NCBI GenBank assembly: GCA_004524595.1
Contig: SDOA01000049.1
Span: 1-29,513 of the forward strand
Length of the DNA stretch: 29,513 nucleotides
Reading direction: 5' to 3'
From: Candidatus Thorarchaeota archaeon
Lineage (GTDB): Archaea > Asgardarchaeota > Thorarchaeia > Thorarchaeales > Thorarchaeaceae
Below, piece by piece: positions 19,793 through 27,071 of this stretch (position 1 is its first letter; each line of letters opens with the position of its first letter). Both the position numbers and the translations under genes were made by a program. Under the pieces are notes generated by a model. It was not told where the DNA came from. It did no database searches and worked only from the letters and a program-made list of their open reading frames with translations.

Positions 19793-19807
19793 CTAGGGGA
19801 ATAGCAT

Positions 19808-22800
19808 TTGGGAGATATCAGAGCATATATTGAATCTGTTAAACTGGACAACTTCCTGTCATTCTACTCAGGGATAGTTACATTCGATAAAGGATTGACT
19901 GTACTTGCTGGACCAAATGGTTCTGGGAAGACCTCCATTTTTCATGCTCTGAAGTTTGGTCTTGGTTCGAACCAACGCGAGAATCGATATGGTAAGTGGA
20001 GTGATTTCATCAGACACGGAGCTTCTAGTGCTAAAGTTGAAGTCATCGTCAAGGTGAATGGACAAAACAGGAAGTTTCTGCGAAAAATAGACCGTGATGG
20101 TATTCCTAGAGCATATGTTGATGGTCGCAGGGTTAAAGCTGCAGAACACCGATTAATTGTCGATTCATTTGGTCTAGACACTGATAATCCCTTGGTCTTC
20201 ATTCCCCAGGAAAGAATCAATGCAATTCGTGATATGGATCCTTACGAGGTAAGAAAACTGGTGGAGGAGGGCACTGGACTTAACACTTTGAGAGATAGAA
20301 TCGTACTGCAAGAGACCGAAGTAATTCAGAGTCGCCACAAACTTACTTCAGCATTGACAGAATCTAAATCGGTAGAGAGAGAACTAGAATTATTAAAACA
20401 TGATTTAGATAGGCTAGAAAAAAAGCGTTCTTTACAAGATAAAGAGAGGATTCTGGAGCAGGAGCTTAGGTGGGCTTTATTTGATGATATAATTGTGAAG
20501 GTCAAAAATATCAAAGCAGAAATTGAAGGCAAAGAAACAGGACTTATTTCGATCCTTGAAGAACAGGCTCAGATTCAAGCACAAGTTGAAGAGAATGAAA
20601 GACAAACACAAGAACTTGACGAGAAACTAGCAAATCTGCAGATTGAGATTGGGAGTATATCAGCCAAAATCGATGAAGAAAACAGAAATCTCTCCAGAAT
20701 CAAAGGTGATTCTCAGAAACAAATAAGCGAACTTCAACAATTAGAGAGAGAGGTAAAAGCAGAAGGCCGAAAACAAGAGAAACTCAAAGAAGATATCGAG
20801 AGAATTTGTTCTACAAAAGAAGAAACCTTGGAGAAGCAACGTCAATTAAAGAAGGAACTTCAAGAGATAGATGAAGAACGTGCTCATATTAGAGATGAGC
20901 TTGAAGCATTTGCAGAATGGAATACGAAGAGGGCGGAAACACATGGAAAATACAAAGCCCTTCACGCAGAGCTTGAAGGTAAAGATCTCCTCATGAGAAG
21001 TGTTCGTGAAAGGCTTCAAGTTGAAGAAGCCGAACTAGAATCAATTGAAAGCAAATGGTCGCACGTATGGACCGAAATGGAAAAAGCAGACGATAAGGAG
21101 CTTGCTCTGAAAAAAGGCCAGATTGAGAGAGAGATTTCCACATTCAATGAAGAACGTTTTCGACAGAGTAGCCTTGTGGCCCAACTCCAAAAAGAGATTG
21201 ATGAACTCCAAGTTAGGCTATCAGAGACCTCTAAGCGAATACCTGAAGCAGTAAGAGAACTTAAAGATGCCATATTAGAGCACAATTTGGGGTCAGTGTC
21301 TGGTCCAATAATCGAGCTATTCAGCGCTGATGATTCTATTGCAACAGCTGTGGAGGCAATTCTGCCAGATAATTTTGCACTTTCGTTTATTGTTACAGAG
21401 GAGTCTGACTTTCAGATTCTCCAAAAGCTCAGAGATAATGCAAACGCTCCATCGCCACTCATTCTATTAAAACCTGATTTTGAAACAGTATCACGTCCCA
21501 CTCTAAATACATCTACGGGTATCGAGGGGTGGCTTTGGGAAAGGCTCAATATAGATGATAAAACACAAGATTTGCTTCGAAGAGCTATTGGTGATTATGT
21601 ACTAACAAAATCTGCAAAAATAGCAACTCGTATTGCAACGAAGGATAACCTAAGAGCTGTATCAATTGATGGTCATGTAGTCATTCCAGAGGGGAATAAG
21701 ATAGTAAGTAGTCCAAGAGTTGAGCCCTCAGGAATGGTTTCCACAGCACCTCTGCAATCACGTCTATCACGAGCAACTAAAGAACTAACAATCGCCAGAA
21801 AGCGAGTCACTGACACAATGTCTAGTATTGAAAGTTTAACAAATGAGAGAGAACAAATTCTAGATCTATTAAGTCAGATGACTCGATGGAGTGGAAATTG
21901 GGAGAGAAGAAAGAAGCTCTTGGAAACAATTCCAGAACAGGAAGAAAGGCTTGCTGCCTTGGACAATGAACTCAAGATAATTCAAGATGAACTAATAAAA
22001 TCAGAACGAAACCTTCGAAAATTGGATAATACTCAACCACCTGAGAGAAGTAGATTAGTGGGACAGGATTCAGCGCTCAGAATGAAGCAGAGACGTGTAC
22101 AGACAGACCTGAGCAGAATCGACAGTCGGGCTAATGCTGCAGAAAGAGATGAGGAACTTAAACGGCAGGACCTCAAAAGGGTAACCGAGAATTTAGATGT
22201 CCTAACAAATAGCTTGGAAGACTTGTTAACAGAAATAAAGGAATCTAAGAATGCAGCTGCTGAGATTCTTGAAAAGATTGAAGTAATGAAAACAGGTCAA
22301 GAAGAAACTCGCAAAAGTAAAGAAACACTCCTTGAAGAGCTCTCGAAATTGAAAGTAGAAAACCGCTCCCTCAGTAGTAGAACTGTGGAACTTAATCTAA
22401 TGATAAAAGAACGAAAGTTGGAGGTTCTTCAGGCAAAGAGACAATTGACAAATATGGAATATGACCTTGAGAACATTGAACGCGAGCTTGAAGGGGTTGC
22501 AAGACCAAGTCTTATCAGACCACTTGATCAAGTGAGAGACGAACTGGTCAGACTTCGTCATATTCTTGATGATTATCAAGACGTATCCGAAAGTGTTGCA
22601 CATACTGAATCTCAACTCAAAGGGCGATTAACGACCCTTGTGCAACGAGTAGCTGAGCTTCAAGAGGAATTTGACGAAGCTGAAGCGGCTGTGAAAAATA
22701 TTCGAGAACAGTACCATAATGGTATGAATGACACTCTTCGACAAGTCGAGAGAGGTGTTAATGAGGTACTGGGTACTGTTCAGTTTCCAGGTAGTGTAAG

Positions 22801-23179
22801 ATTCGAGCTTGCTCTGAGAGACGGTAATTATGGAGTTGAGTTCAAATCGAGAATTAAAGCTGAAGGCTATGGTGAAATAAGTGCTGGTTCTGGTGGAGAG
22901 AAATCTCTCATTGCAATCTCATTAATTCTTGCTCTACAAAGATTCAATCCTGCACCAGTCTATATCCTTGATGAAGTAGATACATTCCTTGATGCCACTA
23001 ATACAGAACTAGTAAGTAGACTACTCCATGATGCCTCAAGAAGAAGTCAATTTGTTCTGTTGACTCCAGCTAAAAGTACGCACCTTCTAAAACATGCAGA
23101 CAAGATACTAGGGGTTGTTTCACCAAATGGTGTAGAACCCTCTATAATCATTGAGAGCCCAAGATTCAAGGGGCAATAG
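19808..23179 (+). CDS. smc: Chromosome segregation/condensin ATPase SMC
   Basis: 1123 residues, slightly short for SMC (about 1150-1200). The N-terminal head has Walker A GPNGSGKT (35-42) and a Q-loop in VFIPQERINAI. Two long coiled coils (about 170-475 and 660-970) flank a hinge (about 485-640). The C-terminal head has signature SAGSGGEKSLIAISL and Walker B PVYILDEVDTFLDAT. The hinge is divergent and lacks the usual GLxG-type glycines I would expect, so dimerisation details may differ. TTG 19808 is the start, with AGGGGAA seven bases upstream. The protein loops and organises chromosomal DNA together with a kleisin, which is encoded 11 bases downstream. Rad50 is less likely because no zinc-hook CxxC is present. 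Confidence 0.92.
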   Translation: MGDIRAYIESVKLDNFLSFYSGIVTFDKGLTVLAGPNGSGKTSIFHALKFGLGSNQRENRYGKWSDFIRHGASSAKVEVIVKVNGQNRKFLRKIDRDGIPRAYVDGRRVKAAEHRLIVDSFGLDTDNPLVFIPQERINAIRDMDPYEVRKLVEEGTGLNTLRDRIVLQETEVIQSRHKLTSALTESKSVERELELLKHDLDRLEKKRSLQDKERILEQELRWALFDDIIVKVKNIKAEIEGKETGLISILEEQAQIQAQVEENERQTQELDEKLANLQIEIGSISAKIDEENRNLSRIKGDSQKQISELQQLEREVKAEGRKQEKLKEDIERICSTKEETLEKQRQLKKELQEIDEERAHIRDELEAFAEWNTKRAETHGKYKALHAELEGKDLLMRSVRERLQVEEAELESIESKWSHVWTEMEKADDKELALKKGQIEREISTFNEERFRQSSLVAQLQKEIDELQVRLSETSKRIPEAVRELKDAILEHNLGSVSGPIIELFSADDSIATAVEAILPDNFALSFIVTEESDFQILQKLRDNANAPSPLILLKPDFETVSRPTLNTSTGIEGWLWERLNIDDKTQDLLRRAIGDYVLTKSAKIATRIATKDNLRAVSIDGHVVIPEGNKIVSSPRVEPSGMVSTAPLQSRLSRATKELTIARKRVTDTMSSIESLTNEREQILDLLSQMTRWSGNWERRKKLLETIPEQEERLAALDNELKIIQDELIKSERNLRKLDNTQPPERSRLVGQDSALRMKQRRVQTDLSRIDSRANAAERDEELKRQDLKRVTENLDVLTNSLEDLLTEIKESKNAAAEILEKIEVMKTGQEETRKSKETLLEELSKLKVENRSLSSRTVELNLMIKERKLEVLQAKRQLTNMEYDLENIERELEGVARPSLIRPLDQVRDELVRLRHILDDYQDVSESVAHTESQLKGRLTTLVQRVAELQEEFDEAEAAVKNIREQYHNGMNDTLRQVERGVNEVLGTVQFPGSVRFELALRDGNYGVEFKSRIKAEGYGEISAGSGGEKSLIAISLILALQRFNPAPVYILDEVDTFLDATNTELVSRLLHDASRRSQFVLLTPAKSTHLLKHADKILGVVSPNGVEPSIIIESPRFKGQ

Positions 23180-23190
23180 GAGAAGCGAAA

Positions 23191-23844
23191 ATGAATCGGA
23201 ACGACAATCTAACTGAAAGGGTCTATGAGATAGTCCAAGCTGTACGTTCTGGAAATATAGATCCATTGGAATTGAGGTTGACTGATTCGTACAAAGAACT
23301 TCAGGAACTCATTGCAGAGTTGGACAATAGAATTGACATCGATGAAATGTTGAATGAGGTTCTTGGAGTAAAGGTAAGTCGTGTTCAAGAACTAGCTAGG
23401 GTTCTTGCATCTCCAGAGATATATGTCGCACGACTAAAAGGAAAATCAACACGGGACCTAGCGAAACTACTAAGTGTCAGGCAACCAGTTATTTTCAACC
23501 ATCTTGAACATGACTCTCTAAATGGATCACTTGAACGGATTGTACAACTTATTGATGCTATGTCACGGGAGCCTCCAGAGGAAATCGTTCCAGATACAAG
23601 TGGATTACCTAATGGATTTGCCTTGGAAACAGAAGATGCTGTCTTTATGGAAGATATTGAAAAATTCCTTGAATCAATCCCCTTTAAGGGAAAGGTCATT
23701 TTTGATGACATTGTGGAGAACAAAGAATTCGATGTATTCCTAAAAAATTTCTTGTACATAATCATCCTTGTCTCACGGGGTCAACTACACTTTAATCCAG
23801 TCACACGTCAACTCTGGAAGCCGATTGCTCCAGAAGCGACGTGA
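23191..23844 (+). CDS. scpA: ScpA-like kleisin subunit of the SMC complex
   Basis: 217 residues. Kleisins bridge the two SMC heads through an N-terminal helical domain and a C-terminal winged helix. The C-terminal part (about 155-215) fits that winged helix: EDIEKFLESIPFKGKVIFDDIVEN, then FDVFLKNFLYIIILVSRGQLHFNPVT. The first 115 residues are helical, and a loose linker (PPEEIVPDTSGLPNGFALE) joins them. ATG 23191 has AGGAGAAG just upstream and follows smc by 11 bases, the usual smc-scpA order. Sequence similarity to bacterial ScpA is low by eye, so the call rests on the context and the C-terminal pattern. It is convergent with the MFS gene, 8 bases apart. Confidence 0.75.
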   Translation: MNRNDNLTERVYEIVQAVRSGNIDPLELRLTDSYKELQELIAELDNRIDIDEMLNEVLGVKVSRVQELARVLASPEIYVARLKGKSTRDLAKLLSVRQPVIFNHLEHDSLNGSLERIVQLIDAMSREPPEEIVPDTSGLPNGFALETEDAVFMEDIEKFLESIPFKGKVIFDDIVENKEFDVFLKNFLYIIILVSRGQLHFNPVTRQLWKPIAPEAT

Positions 23845-23852
23845 TACAAGGT

Positions 23853-25202
23853 TTATGTAGATACTTCAATTGCGCTTTTTTCAGTTTGTCTGTCAGAGAT
23901 TTCATTCTTCTGAGGAAGTCTTGAATGAAGTCTTAGTTTCACAACTATAATGAAACCAATCAACGATACTCCGACAAGAGCCAGCGCAGCTCCAACAAAC
24001 GGTGGGCCCGTAGACCCAACTGACTCTGCCCATAGTCCACCAATGCCCATCCCCATTACCTGTATCGCGGTAAAAGCTACATTAAGGAGGGCGAACACAC
24101 GACCTCGTAAATCGTCTTCAACTAATTCCTGCATAAGGACGGTAAGGGGGATGTTCAGGACAACATCAACTGCTCCAATCATTGTCCAAGAGAGCATGAC
24201 TGTGATCAGGTCAAATGCAAGAATAAGCGCGAATACAGCAACACCTGCTAGAAGCCCGGCAAATGAAACCAAATAGAGTGGCTTGTCAATACTCTTCTTT
24301 TTACTGAAGTAAATTGCTGTAATAGCTCCTGAAGCAGCTCCAGCACTTAAAACAAGTCCAATCTGAGCAGAGCCAAGTTTGAGTTCGCCTTCTAAGTAGG
24401 GCATAAAGAGGGCATTTAGTATTCCAGAGGACATAGCAATCAACATAGCAAAAACGAAGAGGAAAGAGAGAATGGAATTTCCTGCAACATATTTAGCACC
24501 TTGAATGATTTGTGCACGAAGAGATTCGTAATCAGTACTATCTCGCAAGGGGATGAGATTAGTATCTATTCCTTGGAGCGCAGTAGCAGAGAGTAGAAAG
24601 GTCACCGCGGTTATTGCAAAGGCCATAAAATAATCGGGGGCAAGGAGCGCAACAAGAATTCCTCCAAGAGGAGGAACAACTAACTGAACAACCTGAAAAG
24701 TCATTTGAGATAGAGAGTTTGCAGCAACTAATTCATTGCCTTCAACAAGGTTTGGAATAGATGCGCTCCTTGCTGGAAAAAACCAAGCGTTTGCCGTAGC
24801 AAAGATAAACGTAAGCAAGTATACCCAGTATATGGTTGGAATAAATGACGGGAAATAGACTGTTAAAGGAATTAATAATATGACAATAGCCCGTACAATA
24901 TCAGATGCAACCATGATCTTTTTGCGATTCCATCGATCCACGTATACGCCGATAAAGCCAGCAAAGAGAACAACAGGAATCGTTTGAACCATCGCAAGAA
25001 TTGCCATTGCCATTGGAGAACCTGTTAATCCATAGGCATAGAACATCAGAGCAAGCGAACAAATTGCGGTCCCAATATTCGAAACTAATTGACCAGACCA
25101 GAGTCGTGCAAAGTCACGATGACCAAGCACAGTCTTAAGACCAATCTGTTTCTCGTCTTTATGATCTGTTTGAATTGTTTCTATTTCAGCCAAGAAATTC
25201 AT
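23853..25202 (-). CDS. MFS exporter (MFS_3/EntS-like), last gene of the micro-peptide operon
   Basis: 449 residues, about twelve membrane segments. The conserved cytoplasmic loop between helices 2 and 3 is present (GVYVDRWNRKKIMVASDIVRA), as is the helix 4-5 segment ANAWFFPARSASIPNLV, both typical of the MFS_3 exporter group that pumps siderophores, macrolides and small peptides. A matching loop VEDDLRGRVFALLNV lies between helices 10 and 11. ATG 25202 overlaps the stop of the preceding 32-residue gene by four bases (ATGA). AGGAG lies directly against that ATG, so TTG 25193, nine bases after GGAG, is a possible alternative start. Its place behind four tiny genes suggests it exports their products, but this is inference. 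Confidence 0.85.
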   Translation of the reverse strand: MNFLAEIETIQTDHKDEKQIGLKTVLGHRDFARLWSGQLVSNIGTAICSLALMFYAYGLTGSPMAMAILAMVQTIPVVLFAGFIGVYVDRWNRKKIMVASDIVRAIVILLIPLTVYFPSFIPTIYWVYLLTFIFATANAWFFPARSASIPNLVEGNELVAANSLSQMTFQVVQLVVPPLGGILVALLAPDYFMAFAITAVTFLLSATALQGIDTNLIPLRDSTDYESLRAQIIQGAKYVAGNSILSFLFVFAMLIAMSSGILNALFMPYLEGELKLGSAQIGLVLSAGAASGAITAIYFSKKKSIDKPLYLVSFAGLLAGVAVFALILAFDLITVMLSWTMIGAVDVVLNIPLTVLMQELVEDDLRGRVFALLNVAFTAIQVMGMGIGGLWAESVGSTGPPFVGAALALVGVSLIGFIIVVKLRLHSRLPQKNEISDRQTEKSAIEVST

Positions 25203-25297
25203 CTCCTGAAATATACACTTGCAATCGCATAGGTAGATATCATAGGTTTCTCTGTGTTCAATTTCCGAGGGATGAGATCAAACCTAACTACAGCCAT
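25199..25297 (-). CDS. Micro-peptide 4 of the 25199-25668 cluster (32 aa)
   Basis: ATG 25297 has GAGGTG five bases upstream and starts one base after the stop of the previous micro-gene. The product begins MAVVRFDLIPRKLNTEKPM and ends ISTYAIASVYFRR. The ST-x-A-x4-Y then basic end matches peptides 1 and 3. Its TGA overlaps the ATG of the MFS gene (ATGA), a strong sign of translational coupling and of being real despite the size. There is no membrane segment or signal peptide. Function unknown. Confidence 0.6.
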   Translation of the reverse strand: MAVVRFDLIPRKLNTEKPMISTYAIASVYFRR

Positions 25298-25298
25298 T

Positions 25299-25412
25299 TT
25301 AACACCTCAATTTGGAAATGTAGGCACGAGCCAGAGCATCTGTAGACTGAATTGATACAATTACACATTCACGAGCTGCACGAGTTGTATGGTTATTATC
25401 ATTCTTTGCCAT
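25299..25412 (-). CDS. Micro-peptide 3 of the cluster (37 aa)
   Basis: ATG 25412, preceded by GGGGTG about 11 bases upstream, 16 bases after the previous stop. The product begins MAKNDNNHTTRAARECV and ends QSTDALARAYISKLRC. It shares STDA, the following AY, and a hydrophobic-Arg end with peptide 1 (STDAITYAYMTTVR), and an NNHTT/NNRTI element near the N-terminus. It contains two Cys, one of them C-terminal, which could be modified. Function unknown. Confidence 0.6.
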   Translation of the reverse strand: MAKNDNNHTTRAARECVIVSIQSTDALARAYISKLRC

Positions 25413-25428
25413 TGTATTTCACACACCC

Positions 25429-25557
25429 CTATAGTTTGGTCACTGCATATGCTGCTTCTGAGCTAGAATGACCAGTTCTTCGGTCACTGGGTGACCAATC
25501 AGCAATCAATGAGGGATCTGCAACAACGAAGGTTGTTCTCTGTTCAGCACTATTCAT
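25429..25557 (-). CDS. Micro-peptide 2 of the cluster (42 aa)
   Basis: ATG 25557 has GAGGT eight bases upstream, overlapping the end of peptide 1, six bases after its stop. The product begins MNSAEQRTTFVVADPSLI and ends GHSSSEAAYAVTKL. It is the most divergent member but keeps the Ser-Ser-x-x-A...Y...basic-Leu end and a QRTT element near the N-terminus. The coding sequence contains a perfect inverted repeat GGTCAC-tgg-GTGACC (25482-25496). Function unknown. Confidence 0.55.
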   Translation of the reverse strand: MNSAEQRTTFVVADPSLIADWSPSDRRTGHSSSEAAYAVTKL

Positions 25558-25563
25558 TATTAT

Positions 25564-25668
25564 CTACCTCACAGTTGTCATGTAAGCATAGGTTATTGCA
25601 TCAGTGCTCAAAGCACCACGGTTTGTTCGATTTTTCATGATGGTTCGGTTGTTCATTGTTAGAGCCAT
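25564..25668 (-). CDS. Micro-peptide 1 of the cluster (34 aa), first gene of the operon
   Basis: ATG 25668 lies about 33 bases after a strong TATA box, leaving only a dozen bases of leader without a Shine-Dalgarno motif, so initiation is probably near-leaderless. The product begins MALTMNNRTIMKNRTNRGA and ends LSTDAITYAYMTTVR. It is basic and Asn/Arg/Thr-rich at the front, with the shared STDA...AY...R tail. Function unknown. It may be a precursor of a secreted or modified peptide. Confidence 0.6.
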   Translation of the reverse strand: MALTMNNRTIMKNRTNRGALSTDAITYAYMTTVR

Positions 25669-25700
25669 ATTAGTTCACAAGAGATACTGCTCAGAATTAG

Positions 25701-25708
25701 TATATATA
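25701..25708 (-). promoter_or_regulatory. Strong TATA box of the micro-peptide/MFS operon
   Basis: On the minus strand GGTATATATACTA contains a perfect archaeal TATA core, with a purine-rich/GG context just upstream in the place of a BRE. The expected start is near 25680, about a dozen bases before ATG 25668. Confidence 0.65.
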
Positions 25709-25738
25709 CCGAAGCCACTTTTCAGGGACACAACATGA

Positions 25739-25755
25739 AGTCACAAGATGTGACT
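25739..25755. promoter_or_regulatory. Operator-like inverted repeat between divergent promoters
   Basis: AGTCAC-aagat-GTGACT, perfect 6-base arms. It lies about 31 bases upstream of the micro-peptide TATA box and about 37 bases upstream of the TATA-like box for the 25826 gene. The same GTCAC/GTGAC half-sites recur inside micro-gene 2 (25482-25496). Confidence 0.45.
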
Positions 25756-25786
25756 AATTGAAGGCGCTTTTATCATTGAAAAAGGT

Positions 25787-25804
25787 TAGACTTTATACAG
25801 TCTA
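25787..25804 (+). promoter_or_regulatory. TATA-like box embedded in an inverted repeat before the ScpB-like gene
   Basis: TAGACT-ttatac-AGTCTA: perfect 6-base arms flanking TTTATAC. It is about 30 bases before ATG 25826, the distance expected for a near-leaderless message, so a protein bound to the repeat would block the TATA box. Confidence 0.45.
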
Positions 25805-25825
25805 GAATTACTGTTAATGTAGATT

Positions 25826-26326
25826 ATGAACGAGTATGCAATACTAGTAAAGCTCCTTACGAGGACAGGAAATCCAATCGGTGCAAGTGTAGAGGATATG
25901 CTTGATGCTATGGGGCTTCCTGAAGATGTTGGAAGACACGTCCTCTTTCAGCGTTTAGGTAGCTTACATGAAAGAATAAGACCACTCGGATTATATGTGA
26001 AACATAATCCAGTTGCGGGAGTATTCTACCTCGACATATCTGATCAGGTTGATCTAGCTCAAGATACTGCTGCATTGCCTGACAAATTAGCTGCGACATT
26101 ATTGATTGTAATCACACTAGCATATCAGGAAGGTGGCTGGGTCAGTATCGATCGAGTCCGAGAATTCAGGAAGAAAGCATTGAGGGGCATCATGGAGGAC
26201 CTAAGAGACCTTCAGGGACAAGGTTATGTAGAGATTAGCCAAGATAAAAAACAGGTGCGACTTGGAACAAGAGTGCCATTTGAGATTGATTACGAATCGT
26301 TCTTTAAGGACCTTGCTGAGAGCTAA
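25826..26326 (+). CDS. Tandem winged-helix protein, ScpB/kite-like (putative SMC partner)
   Basis: 166 residues made of two winged-helix units. The first (about 3-75) ends in RIRPLGLYVKHNPVAGVFYLDIS, comparable with the ScpB segment where a strand pair follows the first winged helix. The second (about 85-145) starts LAATLLIVITLAYQEGGWVSIDRVREF and continues RGIMEDLRDLQGQGYVEI, comparable with the ScpB second domain in which an AYxQ-like turn precedes the recognition helix. Kite proteins such as ScpB bind the kleisin of SMC complexes. With smc and the kleisin just upstream, that role is attractive. A plain DNA-binding regulator, for example of the divergent peptide operon, is the main alternative. 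ATG 25826 has no Shine-Dalgarno motif and probably a very short leader. Confidence 0.55.
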   Translation: MNEYAILVKLLTRTGNPIGASVEDMLDAMGLPEDVGRHVLFQRLGSLHERIRPLGLYVKHNPVAGVFYLDISDQVDLAQDTAALPDKLAATLLIVITLAYQEGGWVSIDRVREFRKKALRGIMEDLRDLQGQGYVEISQDKKQVRLGTRVPFEIDYESFFKDLAES

Positions 26327-26389
26327 GAAATTAGATGCCTCTTCGTTAGTTTTATCAAGGTTAGGTAGGAGAGCTACACGGTCTAAATC

Positions 26390-26749
26390 ATGTCACATAG
26401 ACGTTCATTACGATTTGCAAAATCGACCTGCCCAATCTGTGGGAGTAAGGAGGTCGCCCGAGATGATCACAAGGGAGATCTTCTATGCACAAACTGCGGC
26501 CATATCGTCACACGAGTTGAGTCAAGATCAGTTGGCAAATTCGATATCGCGCAGCATCTCAAACGAAACGGAAAGATGTCTTTCAATCGATTAAGAGAGG
26601 TAACTGGTGCATCTGATGACAAACTCTTCGGCGTCTTACAGGGCATGGAAAGCATGGATCTTGTCATGCAAGTAGGTGGAGAATATTCTCTAACGAAGAA
26701 AGGCCAGAGATGGTACCGTCAACGATTAGGGCAGGAGTGGGGATATTAG
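26390..26749 (+). CDS. Zinc-ribbon plus winged-helix protein (putative transcription factor)
   Basis: 119 residues. The N-terminal TFIIB-type zinc ribbon has CPICGS (14-19) and CTNCGHIV (33-40), spaced as two Cys pairs. A winged helix follows (about 50-115): FDIAQHLKRNGKMSFNRLREVTGASDDKLFGVLQGMESMDLVMQVGGEYSLTKKGQRWY. This is the build of small archaeal transcription regulators and of TFIIB/TFE-like proteins, though the B-finger and cyclin folds of TFIIB itself are absent. It lies 63 bases after the ScpB-like gene on the same strand, possibly co-transcribed. A row of palindromes starts about 165 bases downstream and could include its own sites. Targets unknown. Confidence 0.75.
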   Translation: MSHRRSLRFAKSTCPICGSKEVARDDHKGDLLCTNCGHIVTRVESRSVGKFDIAQHLKRNGKMSFNRLREVTGASDDKLFGVLQGMESMDLVMQVGGEYSLTKKGQRWYRQRLGQEWGY

Positions 26750-26890
26750 ATAACACATCGCGGCTCCTCACCGTTCATTGTATGTCGGACAAACGTGGAC
26801 ACCAAAGTGTTGTCCTCCCAGGAAACAGCACCGGGAATGACTCTGCGAGGACTCTATCGTGTCAGACCGACCTTAGGCTTCCATTTCTCT
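26750..26890. other. GC-rich gap with no supported gene
   Basis: Between 26761 and 26880 GC is about 54 percent by hand count, clearly above the AT-rich sequence after 26960. It contains GGACAA/TTGTCC (26787-26792 / 26810-26815) and GTCGG/CCGAC (26785-26789 / 26867-26871) pairings. A 57-codon frame from ATG 26782 exists but is not convincing. It could be the 3' part of a transcript or a structured RNA; I cannot decide. Confidence 0.3.
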
Positions 26891-26910
26891 GCTGCATGTA
26901 TAAAGACATG

Positions 26911-26995
26911 TATAGTGTTTCAAACACCCGTCTAAGAAGTGTCCAACTTGGCTAATATTCATGTAACTGTTTGCTACCTATAGTGTACACTATAG
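26911..26995. promoter_or_regulatory. Operator-like palindromes sharing TATAGTGT
   Basis: GTGTTTCAAACAC (26915-26927, 13 bp) and CTATAGTGTACACTATAG (26978-26995, 18 bp, perfect). TATAGTGT occurs at 26911-26918 and 26979-26986 and inverted at 26987-26994. CATGTATA is also repeated at 26895 and 26907. No T-tract follows the palindromes directly on either strand, so protein-binding sites are more likely than terminators. Confidence 0.45.
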
Positions 26996-27013
26996 AAAAA
27001 ATCTCCACTCAAA

Positions 27014-27033
27014 TTTTTTTATGTTTATTTTTA
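27014..27033 (+). terminator. T-rich tract before the first structured RNA
   Basis: T7 at 27014-27020 followed by ATGTTTATTTTTACC. This is a plausible archaeal termination zone for plus-strand transcripts coming from the zinc-ribbon gene. Confidence 0.35.
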
Positions 27034-27036
27034 CCG

Positions 27037-27046
27037 TTAAATATAG
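27037..27046 (+). promoter_or_regulatory. TATA-like box for structured RNA A
   Basis: TTAAATATAG, about 30 bases before the first paired base of RNA A (27072), the normal distance from an archaeal TATA box to the transcription start. Confidence 0.5.
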
Positions 27047-27071
27047 ATTTATTAAACTAGAAAATGGAATC

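Noticed and set aside
19808..23179. Rad50 instead of SMC
   Set aside because: No CxxC zinc hook between the coiled coils, no Mre11 gene adjacent, and a kleisin-like gene follows.
26782..26955. 57-codon plus-strand frame starting MSDKRGHQ in the GC-rich gap
   Set aside because: No Shine-Dalgarno motif, no TATA box at the right distance, and its second half runs through the CATGTATA repeats and the 13-base palindrome. The amino-acid pattern there is not protein-like.
26978..26995. Intrinsic terminator at the 18-base palindrome
   Set aside because: It has no loop bases and is followed on the plus strand by A6; no T-tract follows directly on either strand, so an operator is more likely.
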